Below the pieces are notes generated by a model. It worked only from the letters and a program-made list of their open reading frames with translations. It was not told the origin of the DNA and ran no database searches. DNA of 10,159 bases from Promethearchaeota archaeon (GTDB taxonomy: Archaea > Asgardarchaeota > Lokiarchaeia > Sigyniarchaeales > Promethearchaeaceae): NCBI GenBank assembly GCA_014729055.1, contig WJKO01000083.1:1-10159 (forward strand). Direction: 5' to 3'. Both the position numbers and the translations under genes were made by a program. Positions 1 through 6,961 of the stretch are shown here, one piece after another. Position 1 is the stretch's first letter. The number at the start of each line of letters is the position of its first letter.

Positions 1-7
1 AAACTCA

Positions 8-17
8 ATATATAATA
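8..17 (+). promoter_or_regulatory. Candidate archaeal TATA box for the Roadblock gene
   Basis: The A/T run ATATATAATA lies about 40-50 nt before the ATG at 57. With the usual archaeal TATA-to-start distance of about 25 nt, transcription would begin near 35-40. That leaves a short leader which still contains the SD at 41-48. The call rests on composition and spacing only, in a generally AT-rich sequence. Confidence 0.4.
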
Positions 18-40
18 CTAGCGAAAATATTTTTACTTAG

Positions 41-48
41 AAGGAAGG
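41..48 (+). promoter_or_regulatory. Ribosome binding site of the Roadblock gene
   Basis: AAGGAAGG ends 8 nt before the ATG at 57, a normal SD spacing. It supports that ATG as the start of the Roadblock protein. Confidence 0.6.
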
Positions 49-56
49 TTATTATA

Positions 57-446
57 ATGTCAAGTTTAACTCCAGAAGAAGCCCAAAATCTTGCGGTATT
101 TTTAGGAAATATAACACAGCATACAGAACTTGAAGCGTTAGCATTGGTTACAAGAGAGGGGATGCGTCTGGCGTTTTCTGCAATCCCAGATTACAAGATT
201 AATCCTGATCAGTTAAGTTCAATGGCCGCGGTAATTCTGCAATCAGGTGTTGACGCTGTTGAGAAAGTGGGTTATGATTATTTATCAGAATGTGTAATAC
301 GAGGAAAAAGTTCTTTCATGGTTTTAGCAGCCGCAGGTAGATTTTTTTTGGTTGGTGCATCAAGAGACACGAAAGATCTAGGTAAAGTGGTGTCTGTGTT
401 TAGGTATTATGCAAAAAAAATAGCAGAATCATATCCTGAATTATAA
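57..446 (+). CDS. Roadblock/LC7 domain protein
   Basis: This 129-residue protein is essentially one Roadblock/LC7 fold. The family pattern is visible in order: an N-terminal helix (residues 7-20), a strand ending in a turn (28-40, LALVTREGM...), a long helix (about 50-70) carrying small residues (SSMAAVILQSG), then two strands (76-100; ECVIRGKSSF and FFLVGAS) and a C-terminal helix from about 105 (DLGKVVSVFRYY). Length fits single-domain members such as MglB and LAMTOR2-like proteins. Family members form dimers that act as regulators or scaffolds for small Ras-like GTPases; Asgard archaea encode many of them. There is no signal peptide or membrane segment, so it is probably cytosolic or attached to membranes through partners. 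The start is set by a well-spaced SD at 41-48. No GTPase gene lies in the window, so its partner is unknown. The converging neighbour is a gelsolin-like gene. Confidence 0.88.
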   Translation: MSSLTPEEAQNLAVFLGNITQHTELEALALVTREGMRLAFSAIPDYKINPDQLSSMAAVILQSGVDAVEKVGYDYLSECVIRGKSSFMVLAAAGRFFLVGASRDTKDLGKVVSVFRYYAKKIAESYPEL

Positions 447-467
447 ATGATATAATTGAAGCCCAAT

Positions 468-486
468 AAAAAAGATTATAGAAAAA
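468..486 (-). terminator. Candidate U-rich terminator of the gelsolin-like gene
   Basis: Read on the minus strand, the short gap after the stop codon at 505-507 contains a T5 run (482-486) followed by a T6 run (468-473), with no convincing hairpin. Archaeal RNA polymerase can terminate at U-rich tracts alone. For the opposite direction, T6 at 501-506 could serve the Roadblock gene. Both are weak in AT-rich DNA. Confidence 0.3.
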
Positions 487-504
487 TAGTCGTCAGTTAA
501 TTTT

Positions 505-1461
505 TTAAACATTCATCCCAAATTCTTTTGCTAATTCTTTGGGATCTTTTGCTTTTGCCTTTAGTTTTTTCTTTGGTTTTCCTTGAGCTCCGCCTTTTTG
601 TTTACTTTTTAGAAATTCAATTGATAAGACTTTTTGATCTTCACATAGAACTCGAGGAGTATACCCCTCTGCGAAAAATACGCCTTCAGGAAGTGATCCG
701 ACTTTTTCCATTACTTTTTCGACTTGATCGTTGCCTAAAAATGACACTTTTTTCTCAACAATCGAATATGCTTGGTTTCCGATAATAATCATTTCTCGTT
801 CGTAACCAGCGGGTATCTCGAGACTTTCTAGAGTTTCCATAATCTTTTTAAAATCTACTGAAATTTCTTTTGTAACTGGTTGTTGCTGTGGTTGTGCTGA
901 TTGTGTAGACTGACCTCCGCTATATAGCGGTCCCGCATTATCATATTTTGGAGCCGATGTCATTACTTGTTTCGCACCGTCTGCGCCTCCACCTCCAACT
1001 GGAGCTGAGGGTGCACCTTGACCAAATCTTGCTCTTGCCTTGCTTGCTTTTTTCTGTAGGTCCTTTTTAGCTGCTTTCTTTTTACTTTCTTTTTTACCTC
1101 CAGATTTTACATTGACGCCAGGGACTTCAAACTTAAGATCTTCTTCTTCAATAATTTCTTTGGCAAATCCATCTCCAGGGACTTCATCTAAGATATCGAG
1201 AACTGCTTGAGGTTCATCACCTTCATCGATTGGAACTACCTTATAATGCATTCCTACTTGTCCTCTCACTTCTTGTGATTTCTGAGCTCCGATAAACTTT
1301 TTTCTTACAGAGCATTGTGAACCCTTCCATAAGTAGATTACTCGCTGTTCATCATTATTAATGATATAACATTCATCGGGATTTAATATATCACGAAACG
1401 TTTTATCTGACTCAATTTTGTGAACTTCCCCGTCTGTTTTTACGATAAGCAATTGAACCAT
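505..1461 (-). CDS. Gelsolin-like domain protein with basic linker and novel C-terminal domain
   Basis: This 318-residue protein begins with a beta-rich segment. Residues about 31-84 match the core of a gelsolin-like repeat: a strand (CYIINNDEQRVIYLW), the W-K-G turn (45-47), a helix (about 50-66, KKFIGAQKSQEV), then the strand YKVVPIDEGDEP, typical of the end of a gelsolin repeat. An acidic stretch follows (EIIEEEDL, 102-109). Residues about 119-197 are low-complexity: Lys/Ala-rich, then Gly4, then Gln/Ser/Pro-rich. A folded-looking alpha/beta domain occupies about 198-287 (YEREMIIIGN...SIEFLK) and I do not recognise it. The end is a Lys-rich tail (about 288-312). Gelsolin repeats bind, cap or sever actin, and short Asgard forms are known to act on actin; the same fold also occurs in Sec23/24-type proteins. 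Actin binding here is therefore inferred. The start ATG has GGTGAG (1470-1465) just upstream, matching the downstream half of an SD. Confidence 0.75.
   Translation of the reverse strand: MVQLLIVKTDGEVHKIESDKTFRDILNPDECYIINNDEQRVIYLWKGSQCSVRKKFIGAQKSQEVRGQVGMHYKVVPIDEGDEPQAVLDILDEVPGDGFAKEIIEEEDLKFEVPGVNVKSGGKKESKKKAAKKDLQKKASKARARFGQGAPSAPVGGGGADGAKQVMTSAPKYDNAGPLYSGGQSTQSAQPQQQPVTKEISVDFKKIMETLESLEIPAGYEREMIIIGNQAYSIVEKKVSFLGNDQVEKVMEKVGSLPEGVFFAEGYTPRVLCEDQKVLSIEFLKSKQKGGAQGKPKKKLKAKAKDPKELAKEFGMNV
871..1107 (-). other. Low-complexity linker of the gelsolin-like protein
   Basis: These codons encode residues about 119-197: a Lys/Ala-rich half with basic clusters, a GGGG turn, and a Gln/Ser/Pro-rich half ending in PQQQP. 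It is probably disordered and separates the two folded domains. The basic half could contact nucleic acid, acidic lipid or actin filaments, but nothing in the sequence decides which. Confidence 0.7.
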
Positions 1462-1514
1462 AAACTCACCATTAGGTTTTTTAAGTTAATTCTTATTAAA
1501 GTTTGATTTTTACG

Positions 1515-1536
1515 AATTATAAAATTTTTTATAATT
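1515..1536. promoter_or_regulatory. Palindromic bidirectional TATA-like element
   Basis: AATTATAAAA (1515-1524) and TTTTATAATT (1527-1536) form a perfect 10-bp inverted repeat with a TT spacer. Each arm reads TTTTATAATT on one strand, so the same TATA-like sequence faces both divergent genes. For the minus-strand gelsolin-like gene (ATG at 1461) it predicts a start site near 1493 and a leader of about 30 nt. For the plus-strand operon it predicts a start near 1558 and a leader of about 70 nt before ATG 1629. The rest of 1462-1628 is AT-rich; a second short inverted repeat, ATCTTT/AAAGAT, lies at 1566-1580. Confidence 0.45.
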
Positions 1537-1628
1537 ATAGAATAGCGAGGCAATTTTTAATTCATATCTTTTTTAAAGATAAAAAGACAAAAATATATCA
1601 AGCATTTGTGAGAAAAGAGATCGTTACG

Positions 1629-3566
1629 ATGAGTCAATCAAATAATCAATTAGACATATTCCAAATTGTTCCTACTAACTATCCGAATACATTGCTACTG
1701 GGGACAAAGTCGTATGAAATTAATTTTCAAGCTACTAATTTATCCCAAACTGCCGAAAAGTTCGTTATAGAATTTTCTAGTGAGGGATTTGATATTGAAG
1801 TCCCAACTGAATATCAAGGCATATTTAAAATGGAACCAAATCAAACAAAGAATCTCTCAATAACGATTTCTCCTACAATAAACGGACAAGCAAAACTAGT
1901 AATAGATGTTATGTGCGAGAGAAATGTTACCCATACTAAAAAAGTCTGGAAGATAAGGAATGAAATTCCAACGCAAATCATTGATGAAGCAAAATCTCAA
2001 ACTCATTACATATATATACCATTCCAATCACCCTTGGAGGAACCTGTTCCGACAGAATATGATGAGGCATCAGCCAACATTTCACTGGAAGAAGCAAGGG
2101 CTCAATTTGATTCTTTAAATCAATTGTTAGAATCTTCACAAGAATCTGAAAGTGTGCCAGAGAAGGAATTAGTGGATTTATCATCAGATGAAATAGACCA
2201 AAAGCTGGCAAAAATAGCGAGAAATGTGTTTAATTCCGATAAAGAATTCGCGATGGATGTTTTAGATAAAATATCAAAGATAGAACTAAAACAAGAATTA
2301 TTGAATAAACTAATTCTTCCATTGGCATCTACTCACCTTGATATTGCGTTAAAAAAATTGGAATTATTAGATGATGAATCATATAAACAAGCAACATTAT
2401 ATAAGATCATTAATTCAATAGTTGCTTCTAATTCTGATATGGCGTTGCATTTGTGTGACAATCTCTCGAACATTGATCAAAAAGACGAAATTTTAGGCAA
2501 AATTATTAGTAATTTAGCCAATTCTGAAACGAAACGAGCGATTGATTTATTATCCTCGATAAATGATGTATCTAAAAAACAGCATTTACTTCATCGCTTG
2601 ATTTATAGATATGCTGAATCCCATTTAGATGAATCAGTGGAATTACTAGAAGAAATAACGAATTCGGAAACTTATCTTAATCTATTCTATACTTTAATTG
2701 TTGATAAAATGGGGCAAGCTCCGGAGAACTGTAAGAATTATATTGAAAGGTTTAATAAAAAAGCAAAGGAATTTAACGAGATAGATTTATTAAAAAATGG
2801 ATTAGTGATTTTAGCCGCTTTGGATGCCCCTAAGACAGTTATAGATTATATTAGTAAGTTGCCTGAGGATTTACGGAATGAAATTAATGAAACACTATAC
2901 AACAAGCTCTGGGTTGAAGTTGAAGAAACAATCACAAAACTCGAGAATGTTCCAGTGATTTCTGTGTATTATACATTTAATACAGCTGCCAATCCTACAA
3001 AACCGATTGAAATGGTACATGATCTAGGGGGTAATATTTCTGAAAATCTCTTAGCAAGTGATTTCTCCTCTTTCATTGGTGTAATTTGTCCCTTCACATT
3101 TAATTTTCCAATTTTTCCGCCGATTGAACAAGCTTATTCCCAGATTAAGATGGAAAAGAAAAAGTCTTTTTATTATATGATAGTTCCCACCGATTTTAAG
3201 ACAGAGGAAGAATTTCTATTTATACAGACATTGCTGAATATGTGGTTTGTATCAAATGAGGATCAGCTTAAAAGTAATGTCTATATTTTCAATTTGGATT
3301 TTATTCCTTATCTTGCAAAGCCTACAATAATTATGGAATCTGTACCTGAGGATAACTTAGTCATAAAATCAATAGTGAAGCGGGTATTCAATGATTCAGT
3401 TTCTTTTATTATTGATCAAGGATTATTTAAAGGTGGAATGGTGAAAGATATTCTACAGAAGATATTACCACCGCATAAATTTAAAGTAATTAATTTGGTA
3501 ATGACATATGATTTCCTAAACAATTATGTCTTATTTAAAAATTTCATGAATGAATTTATAAAATAA
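1629..3566 (+). CDS. Ig-like/alpha-solenoid repeat protein of unknown function
   Basis: I do not recognise this 645-residue protein as a named family. Residues about 10-115 look like an Ig-like beta-sandwich: alternating hydrophobic strands with FKMEPNQTKNLSITISPTI, typical of the strand-turn-strand of such domains, ending in VWKIR. A Ser/Glu-rich linker (about 135-185) follows. Residues 204-363 hold about five helical-hairpin repeats of 31-33 residues, an alpha-solenoid. The C-terminal part (about 440-645) is mixed alpha/beta with no motif I can name. No signal peptide or membrane helix is evident, suggesting a cytosolic scaffold. The frame stays open upstream to a TTG at 1503, but ATG 1629 is preferred: the upstream residues are not domain-like and the TTG lies before the TATA-like palindrome at 1515-1536. 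An in-frame GTG at 1608 is an alternative. No strong SD is visible. The next gene starts 34 nt downstream on the same strand. Confidence 0.75.
   Translation: MSQSNNQLDIFQIVPTNYPNTLLLGTKSYEINFQATNLSQTAEKFVIEFSSEGFDIEVPTEYQGIFKMEPNQTKNLSITISPTINGQAKLVIDVMCERNVTHTKKVWKIRNEIPTQIIDEAKSQTHYIYIPFQSPLEEPVPTEYDEASANISLEEARAQFDSLNQLLESSQESESVPEKELVDLSSDEIDQKLAKIARNVFNSDKEFAMDVLDKISKIELKQELLNKLILPLASTHLDIALKKLELLDDESYKQATLYKIINSIVASNSDMALHLCDNLSNIDQKDEILGKIISNLANSETKRAIDLLSSINDVSKKQHLLHRLIYRYAESHLDESVELLEEITNSETYLNLFYTLIVDKMGQAPENCKNYIERFNKKAKEFNEIDLLKNGLVILAALDAPKTVIDYISKLPEDLRNEINETLYNKLWVEVEETITKLENVPVISVYYTFNTAANPTKPIEMVHDLGGNISENLLASDFSSFIGVICPFTFNFPIFPPIEQAYSQIKMEKKKSFYYMIVPTDFKTEEEFLFIQTLLNMWFVSNEDQLKSNVYIFNLDFIPYLAKPTIIMESVPEDNLVIKSIVKRVFNDSVSFIIDQGLFKGGMVKDILQKILPPHKFKVINLVMTYDFLNNYVLFKNFMNEFIK
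2238..2717 (+). other. Five tandem helical repeats (31-33 residues) within the solenoid protein
   Basis: The protein reads here as five units of 31, 33, 31, 32 and 33 residues. The shared pattern is: Ala-hydrophobic-x-Leu-hydrophobic near the front of each unit, a polar turn with Lys, Leu-Leu-x-x-Ile-Ile/Leu in the second helix, then Leu-Ala-x-Ser/Asn at the junction. Examples of the junction are LASTHLDIAL, VASNSDMALHL and LANSETKRAIDL. This resembles HEAT/TPR-like alpha-solenoids, usually protein-interaction surfaces. The DNA copies have diverged and do not form a nucleotide-level repeat. Confidence 0.65.
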
Positions 3567-3600
3567 AATTTCTCAATTAATTAATTAGAAGAAGATAAAC

Positions 3601-5352
3601 ATGCCTTTAAGACGTAAAAAAAAGAAAAATAAAAAAGATTTACCCGATACAGCATTCAATTTCTTAAGTTCAGATGATACCAAGGATGAGTTTGGTTCTA
3701 ACTCAAAATCCACATCCAATCCATTTGGCTTAAGTGAAATGCCGAAATTTGGTGAGAAATACAAACCAAAAAAATCCAGAGCAATAAAGAAAGATTTAAA
3801 GAAAAAAAAGGATGTATTCTCGACGGGGGAACATTCTACTGTTGTTGCTTGTGAAGATAGAGCATGGTGTGATATTCTGGCAGATATTGAACATTGGCTA
3901 CCATTTCCATTTACTTTAGGTATGGAAATGGAGCTCATAATTGCCGATAAAAATGGTGAGTATATTGAAGGTGATGAAGCCGCCTATCGAATGAAAGAGA
4001 TAGTAAAAGACGCCAAGAATATCATGAATCAATTGATCAACTATGAAATCCAAGATCCTGCTTTTCCACCAATGCCGCAATATATTCGAGGAAAACTCAC
4101 ACAAATGGCATACACGGATAAAGATGAAGAAAAAGGATTAACCATGAACTTGGACTATAAGAACGAATTTACAGGAGAGCCCGTTACAATACAAGTGTTT
4201 GGAAGAGATGGTAATGTCACCTCTACTACCTACATTTTAGAATTAGTAACTCCTATCTGCGCTTATGCTGAAGAGCTAGCATATTGGGCGGGTATATTGT
4301 TTCAGTTAGCTAAGAGAACGCTACCTCGTGATCTTAACATTATTGCTACTGCATTAAATCCAACTGTTAAAGAATACACGAGAGGGTTATCTCATGGCGA
4401 TCATAATCACATTGGAGGGTTCAAGAACGATGTGGAGAGAGCACAATGTTATGATATGATTAGGAATTTTATTCCTCATATAGTGGCTTTGTCCGTAAAT
4501 AGTCCCATAATTAATAATTCACCAACTGATTTAATTAAAACAAAGATGGATCGGAAAACAAAGAAACCGAGATATACCGCTCCGAATTGTGTGAGATCAC
4601 TTCGCCTAAAGTATAATACAACAATGCTTAGTGGAAATGATCCAAAACACTATATACCTTATTTACCTCGAATGGATGAACGGGATAAACAATATTTACT
4701 AAAAGTAGTACAAAAGAAAGATTGGTATGATGCTAGATATCAAGATGTATTTCCACTAACGGACTTCGGAACTATTGAAATTAGAATAATGGATGCCCAA
4801 CTATCGATATGTCGGCGCATTGGGCTAGCTATGTTAAATTTAGCACTATGTTATAAAGCGAGAAAATTGGTAGAAAAGGGTACTTGGGTTCCAAACGTAA
4901 GTTCGGATATGATCTGTTTTAATCGAAAAGGCGCAATAGAACGGGGATTGATTTCAATATGGAAAGATGTAAATGTAACTCGTGATGGTTTATCGAAATA
5001 TGATCCAAAATTTGCCGAATTCTATTTAGGCCCGAAACATCAACCTTATAGATTTTTATTTCAAGCAGTGCAAGGAATGTTTCATTATCTGAAAGATGAA
5101 TTGAAAGAGCTTGGTTTCTTATATTCACCTTTCATGAAACCATTACTCCAAAGTGTGTTTGGAACGATTTCGTATGCTGAGGTTCCAATGACCGAGGCAG
5201 AATATCAGTTATCTTTATTGGACTATAAACAAAAAAATGGCGAAGAACCGAATATCTTAAGAGACTTGATGTATTTCACGTTGGAATATTCAAAAAATCC
5301 GATAAGTCAGCCATTAACTGGTGATTTAAAACTGCCCGATTCCATGAGATAA
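3601..5352 (+). CDS. GCS2-type carboxylate-amine ligase (glutamate-cysteine ligase-like)
   Basis: This 583-residue protein has hallmarks of the glutamate-cysteine ligase 2 (GCS2) branch of the glutamine synthetase superfamily. They are GMEMEL at 107-112 (the family's G-x-E-x-E metal/ATP-binding strand), YILELVTP at 211-218, HGDHNHIG at 265-272 (the His-x-His-x-Gly strand), SVNSP at 298-302, and TIEIRIMDAQ at 391-400 with Arg395. Members use ATP to join an amine to a carboxylate; the bacterial and archaeal relatives include gamma-glutamylcysteine synthetases and ligases of unknown substrate. The substrate cannot be told from sequence. The first ~75 residues are extra, with basic clusters at 4-12 and 53-70 around a Ser/Asp-rich stretch, and look disordered. 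Only a weak purine-rich SD (AGAAGAAG, 3587-3594) precedes the ATG. It lies between the solenoid gene (34 nt) and the amidohydrolase gene (45 nt), probably in one transcript. Confidence 0.8.
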   Translation: MPLRRKKKKNKKDLPDTAFNFLSSDDTKDEFGSNSKSTSNPFGLSEMPKFGEKYKPKKSRAIKKDLKKKKDVFSTGEHSTVVACEDRAWCDILADIEHWLPFPFTLGMEMELIIADKNGEYIEGDEAAYRMKEIVKDAKNIMNQLINYEIQDPAFPPMPQYIRGKLTQMAYTDKDEEKGLTMNLDYKNEFTGEPVTIQVFGRDGNVTSTTYILELVTPICAYAEELAYWAGILFQLAKRTLPRDLNIIATALNPTVKEYTRGLSHGDHNHIGGFKNDVERAQCYDMIRNFIPHIVALSVNSPIINNSPTDLIKTKMDRKTKKPRYTAPNCVRSLRLKYNTTMLSGNDPKHYIPYLPRMDERDKQYLLKVVQKKDWYDARYQDVFPLTDFGTIEIRIMDAQLSICRRIGLAMLNLALCYKARKLVEKGTWVPNVSSDMICFNRKGAIERGLISIWKDVNVTRDGLSKYDPKFAEFYLGPKHQPYRFLFQAVQGMFHYLKDELKELGFLYSPFMKPLLQSVFGTISYAEVPMTEAEYQLSLLDYKQKNGEEPNILRDLMYFTLEYSKNPISQPLTGDLKLPDSMR

Positions 5353-5397
5353 ACGAACTAGAATAGGGCGATAGACTTAATATGGAGATAATGCAGT

Positions 5398-6936
5398 ATG
5401 TTGAAAATCAAGATTGAAACTGAAGAAGGAACCGCATTTAAAAATATATTGGTGATAGATGCACATTCTCATTTAGGAAAGGATGTGGATGGAGCACAAA
5501 ACATGAATCCAAGTGCCCCAGGTGGTACATTTGATTTTTGGTCTCAAACACAAGGAATGATTGAAAATGCTTGGAAGAGCCGCGGAGGTAAGACAATCGA
5601 AGTTAGAATCAGAGGAAAAGACCATATCTTAACCTTTGATTTCGAAAAAATGCCATTCGTGGATACAATATATCGTCAATTAGAAAAAATAAATAGTTCT
5701 GCTTACAAAGATCTTGCAAAGATATCAAAGGATCAGCAATTCATAGATCAAGCTGTAGTATTTCCGTTTCAAGATGTGTTTAGAGATAAAAAGAAAGAAG
5801 CTTTATATCGTGCGAGCAATCTAAATGTTGCTCGATTTACGACTCGTTTTCCTTTTTCATTGAGGCTTATTGGGTATATGCGTTGTAACCCAATGGAAGG
5901 TAAAAAGGCAGTTAATGAAGTAGAAAACGGATATAAGCTTGGTGTGAGAGGGTTGAAATTACATCCAAGATCCGATGGATGGATTGACAATGTAAATAGT
6001 CAAAATGCGATAAATGTCATGGCAAAAGCTGCACAATATTCGTTCCCCGTCATATTTGATACTAGGGGAAAAGCATCAATTTTAGCTATTGGTGAATTAG
6101 TGAAAAGTACACGCAGTTATTTACAAGCAAATATGCCCAAATTACTTCGACATTTTAAAGTAATCATTGCGCATTTTGCACAAGGTAATGTCGGTGACGA
6201 GGAGGTCTATCGTACAATATGTCAACCTAATACTTGGGGTGATTTATCAATGTTACATGGCGCTGGAGCAAGTAATTTCATTGCTGATTTCAGAAAATGG
6301 TTCATTGCAAATAATATGAAAAAACGAGTCGATGGGCGTGATTGGTCGCAATTTATACTATATGCTTCTGACTTCCCATATTTCGGTGCCCAACATGCAA
6401 AAGGTCTTGCTCTTCCGTTGATGAGTGAAGGGTTCTTTAATAGCGGTGGTACATTACGAGATTTAGAAAATATTTTTGGCTTAAACCAATTACGCTTATT
6501 ACCGGAATATAACTATCAATTAGTTGAAAAAGCAGCAGTACCAGCAATGTCTTCGATTGTTTCAACCCCTAATCTGAACTTGAATGCTTTAGATGTTGCA
6601 GTCCAAGCTGTTGCGAGATTAATTGATGAGGGTATGATTGAAATAAATAAATTGCTGTTTCAGTTTGATGGGAATTATAGAACATATAAAGGAGAAGTCT
6701 TGTTGGAAACAACCGCTAAGAAAAAGCAGAATAAAATGATACGATTAATAATCATGAATTTAGTACCAGATAAGTTGACTATGTTGTCCACACTTGGAAA
6801 AGATAATTTTTGGAAAAAGTTCGGTTATCGCTATTTCAATCCTCAAGATAGACAATTCTTCCATTCTGCATTTGGTCAGACTCAAGCAGCTATTAATGAA
6901 AATCAAGCATTTGAGATGATCAAAAAAGCATTTTAA
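5398..6936 (+). CDS. Amidohydro_2-family TIM-barrel protein with C-terminal extension
   Basis: This 512-residue protein follows the Amidohydro_2 (COG2159-type) pattern. DAHSHLG at 21-27 gives the strand-1 His23-x-His25 metal pair. GVRGLKLHPR at 182-191 is the usual KLHP segment, IIAHFAQGN at 256-264 supplies His259, and LYASDFPYFG at 321-330 supplies the strand-8 Asp325. Members are mostly zinc- or manganese-dependent hydrolases, decarboxylases or hydratases. The strand-5 position, normally Ile-His-Thr-Gly, reads FDTRG here (220-224), so the expected metal His is Asp221. That suggests altered metal binding or a non-hydrolytic role. Residues about 30-110 form a large insert after strand 1, and residues about 376-512 extend beyond the barrel with no family I recognise. 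GGAG at 5384-5387 lies 10 nt before the ATG. It is the last gene of the plus-strand cluster, next to the amide-forming ligase, so the two may act on related compounds (inference). Confidence 0.8.
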   Translation: MLKIKIETEEGTAFKNILVIDAHSHLGKDVDGAQNMNPSAPGGTFDFWSQTQGMIENAWKSRGGKTIEVRIRGKDHILTFDFEKMPFVDTIYRQLEKINSSAYKDLAKISKDQQFIDQAVVFPFQDVFRDKKKEALYRASNLNVARFTTRFPFSLRLIGYMRCNPMEGKKAVNEVENGYKLGVRGLKLHPRSDGWIDNVNSQNAINVMAKAAQYSFPVIFDTRGKASILAIGELVKSTRSYLQANMPKLLRHFKVIIAHFAQGNVGDEEVYRTICQPNTWGDLSMLHGAGASNFIADFRKWFIANNMKKRVDGRDWSQFILYASDFPYFGAQHAKGLALPLMSEGFFNSGGTLRDLENIFGLNQLRLLPEYNYQLVEKAAVPAMSSIVSTPNLNLNALDVAVQAVARLIDEGMIEINKLLFQFDGNYRTYKGEVLLETTAKKKQNKMIRLIIMNLVPDKLTMLSTLGKDNFWKKFGYRYFNPQDRQFFHSAFGQTQAAINENQAFEMIKKAF

Positions 6937-6937
6937 C

Positions 6938-6958
6938 GATTAAAGATTAAAGATTAAA
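6938..6958. repeat. Three tandem copies of GATTAAA between converging genes
   Basis: Three perfect heptamers GATTAAA fill most of the 25-nt gap between two convergent stop codons. The array is flanked by CGATTA at 6937-6942 and 6959-6964, the latter overlapping the stop codon of the U32 gene. Replication slippage is the simplest origin. Confidence 0.85.
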
Positions 6959-6961
6959 CGA

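Noticed and set aside
528..785. Plus-strand open frame opposite the gelsolin-like gene
   Set aside because: It is antisense to a coherent coding sequence, its product is a Leu/Phe/Arg-rich string with no domain, and it has no SD or promoter of its own.
1978..2211. Minus-strand open frame inside the solenoid gene
   Set aside because: It is fully contained in a well-supported gene and has no recognisable domain.
3585..4104. Two minus-strand open frames opposite the GCS2-type ligase
   Set aside because: They mirror the Lys-rich and conserved parts of the ligase; the Phe-rich product is simply the complement of Lys codons.
4919..5990. Minus-strand open frames inside the ligase and amidohydrolase genes
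   Set aside because: Both overlap conserved coding sequence and show no family features.
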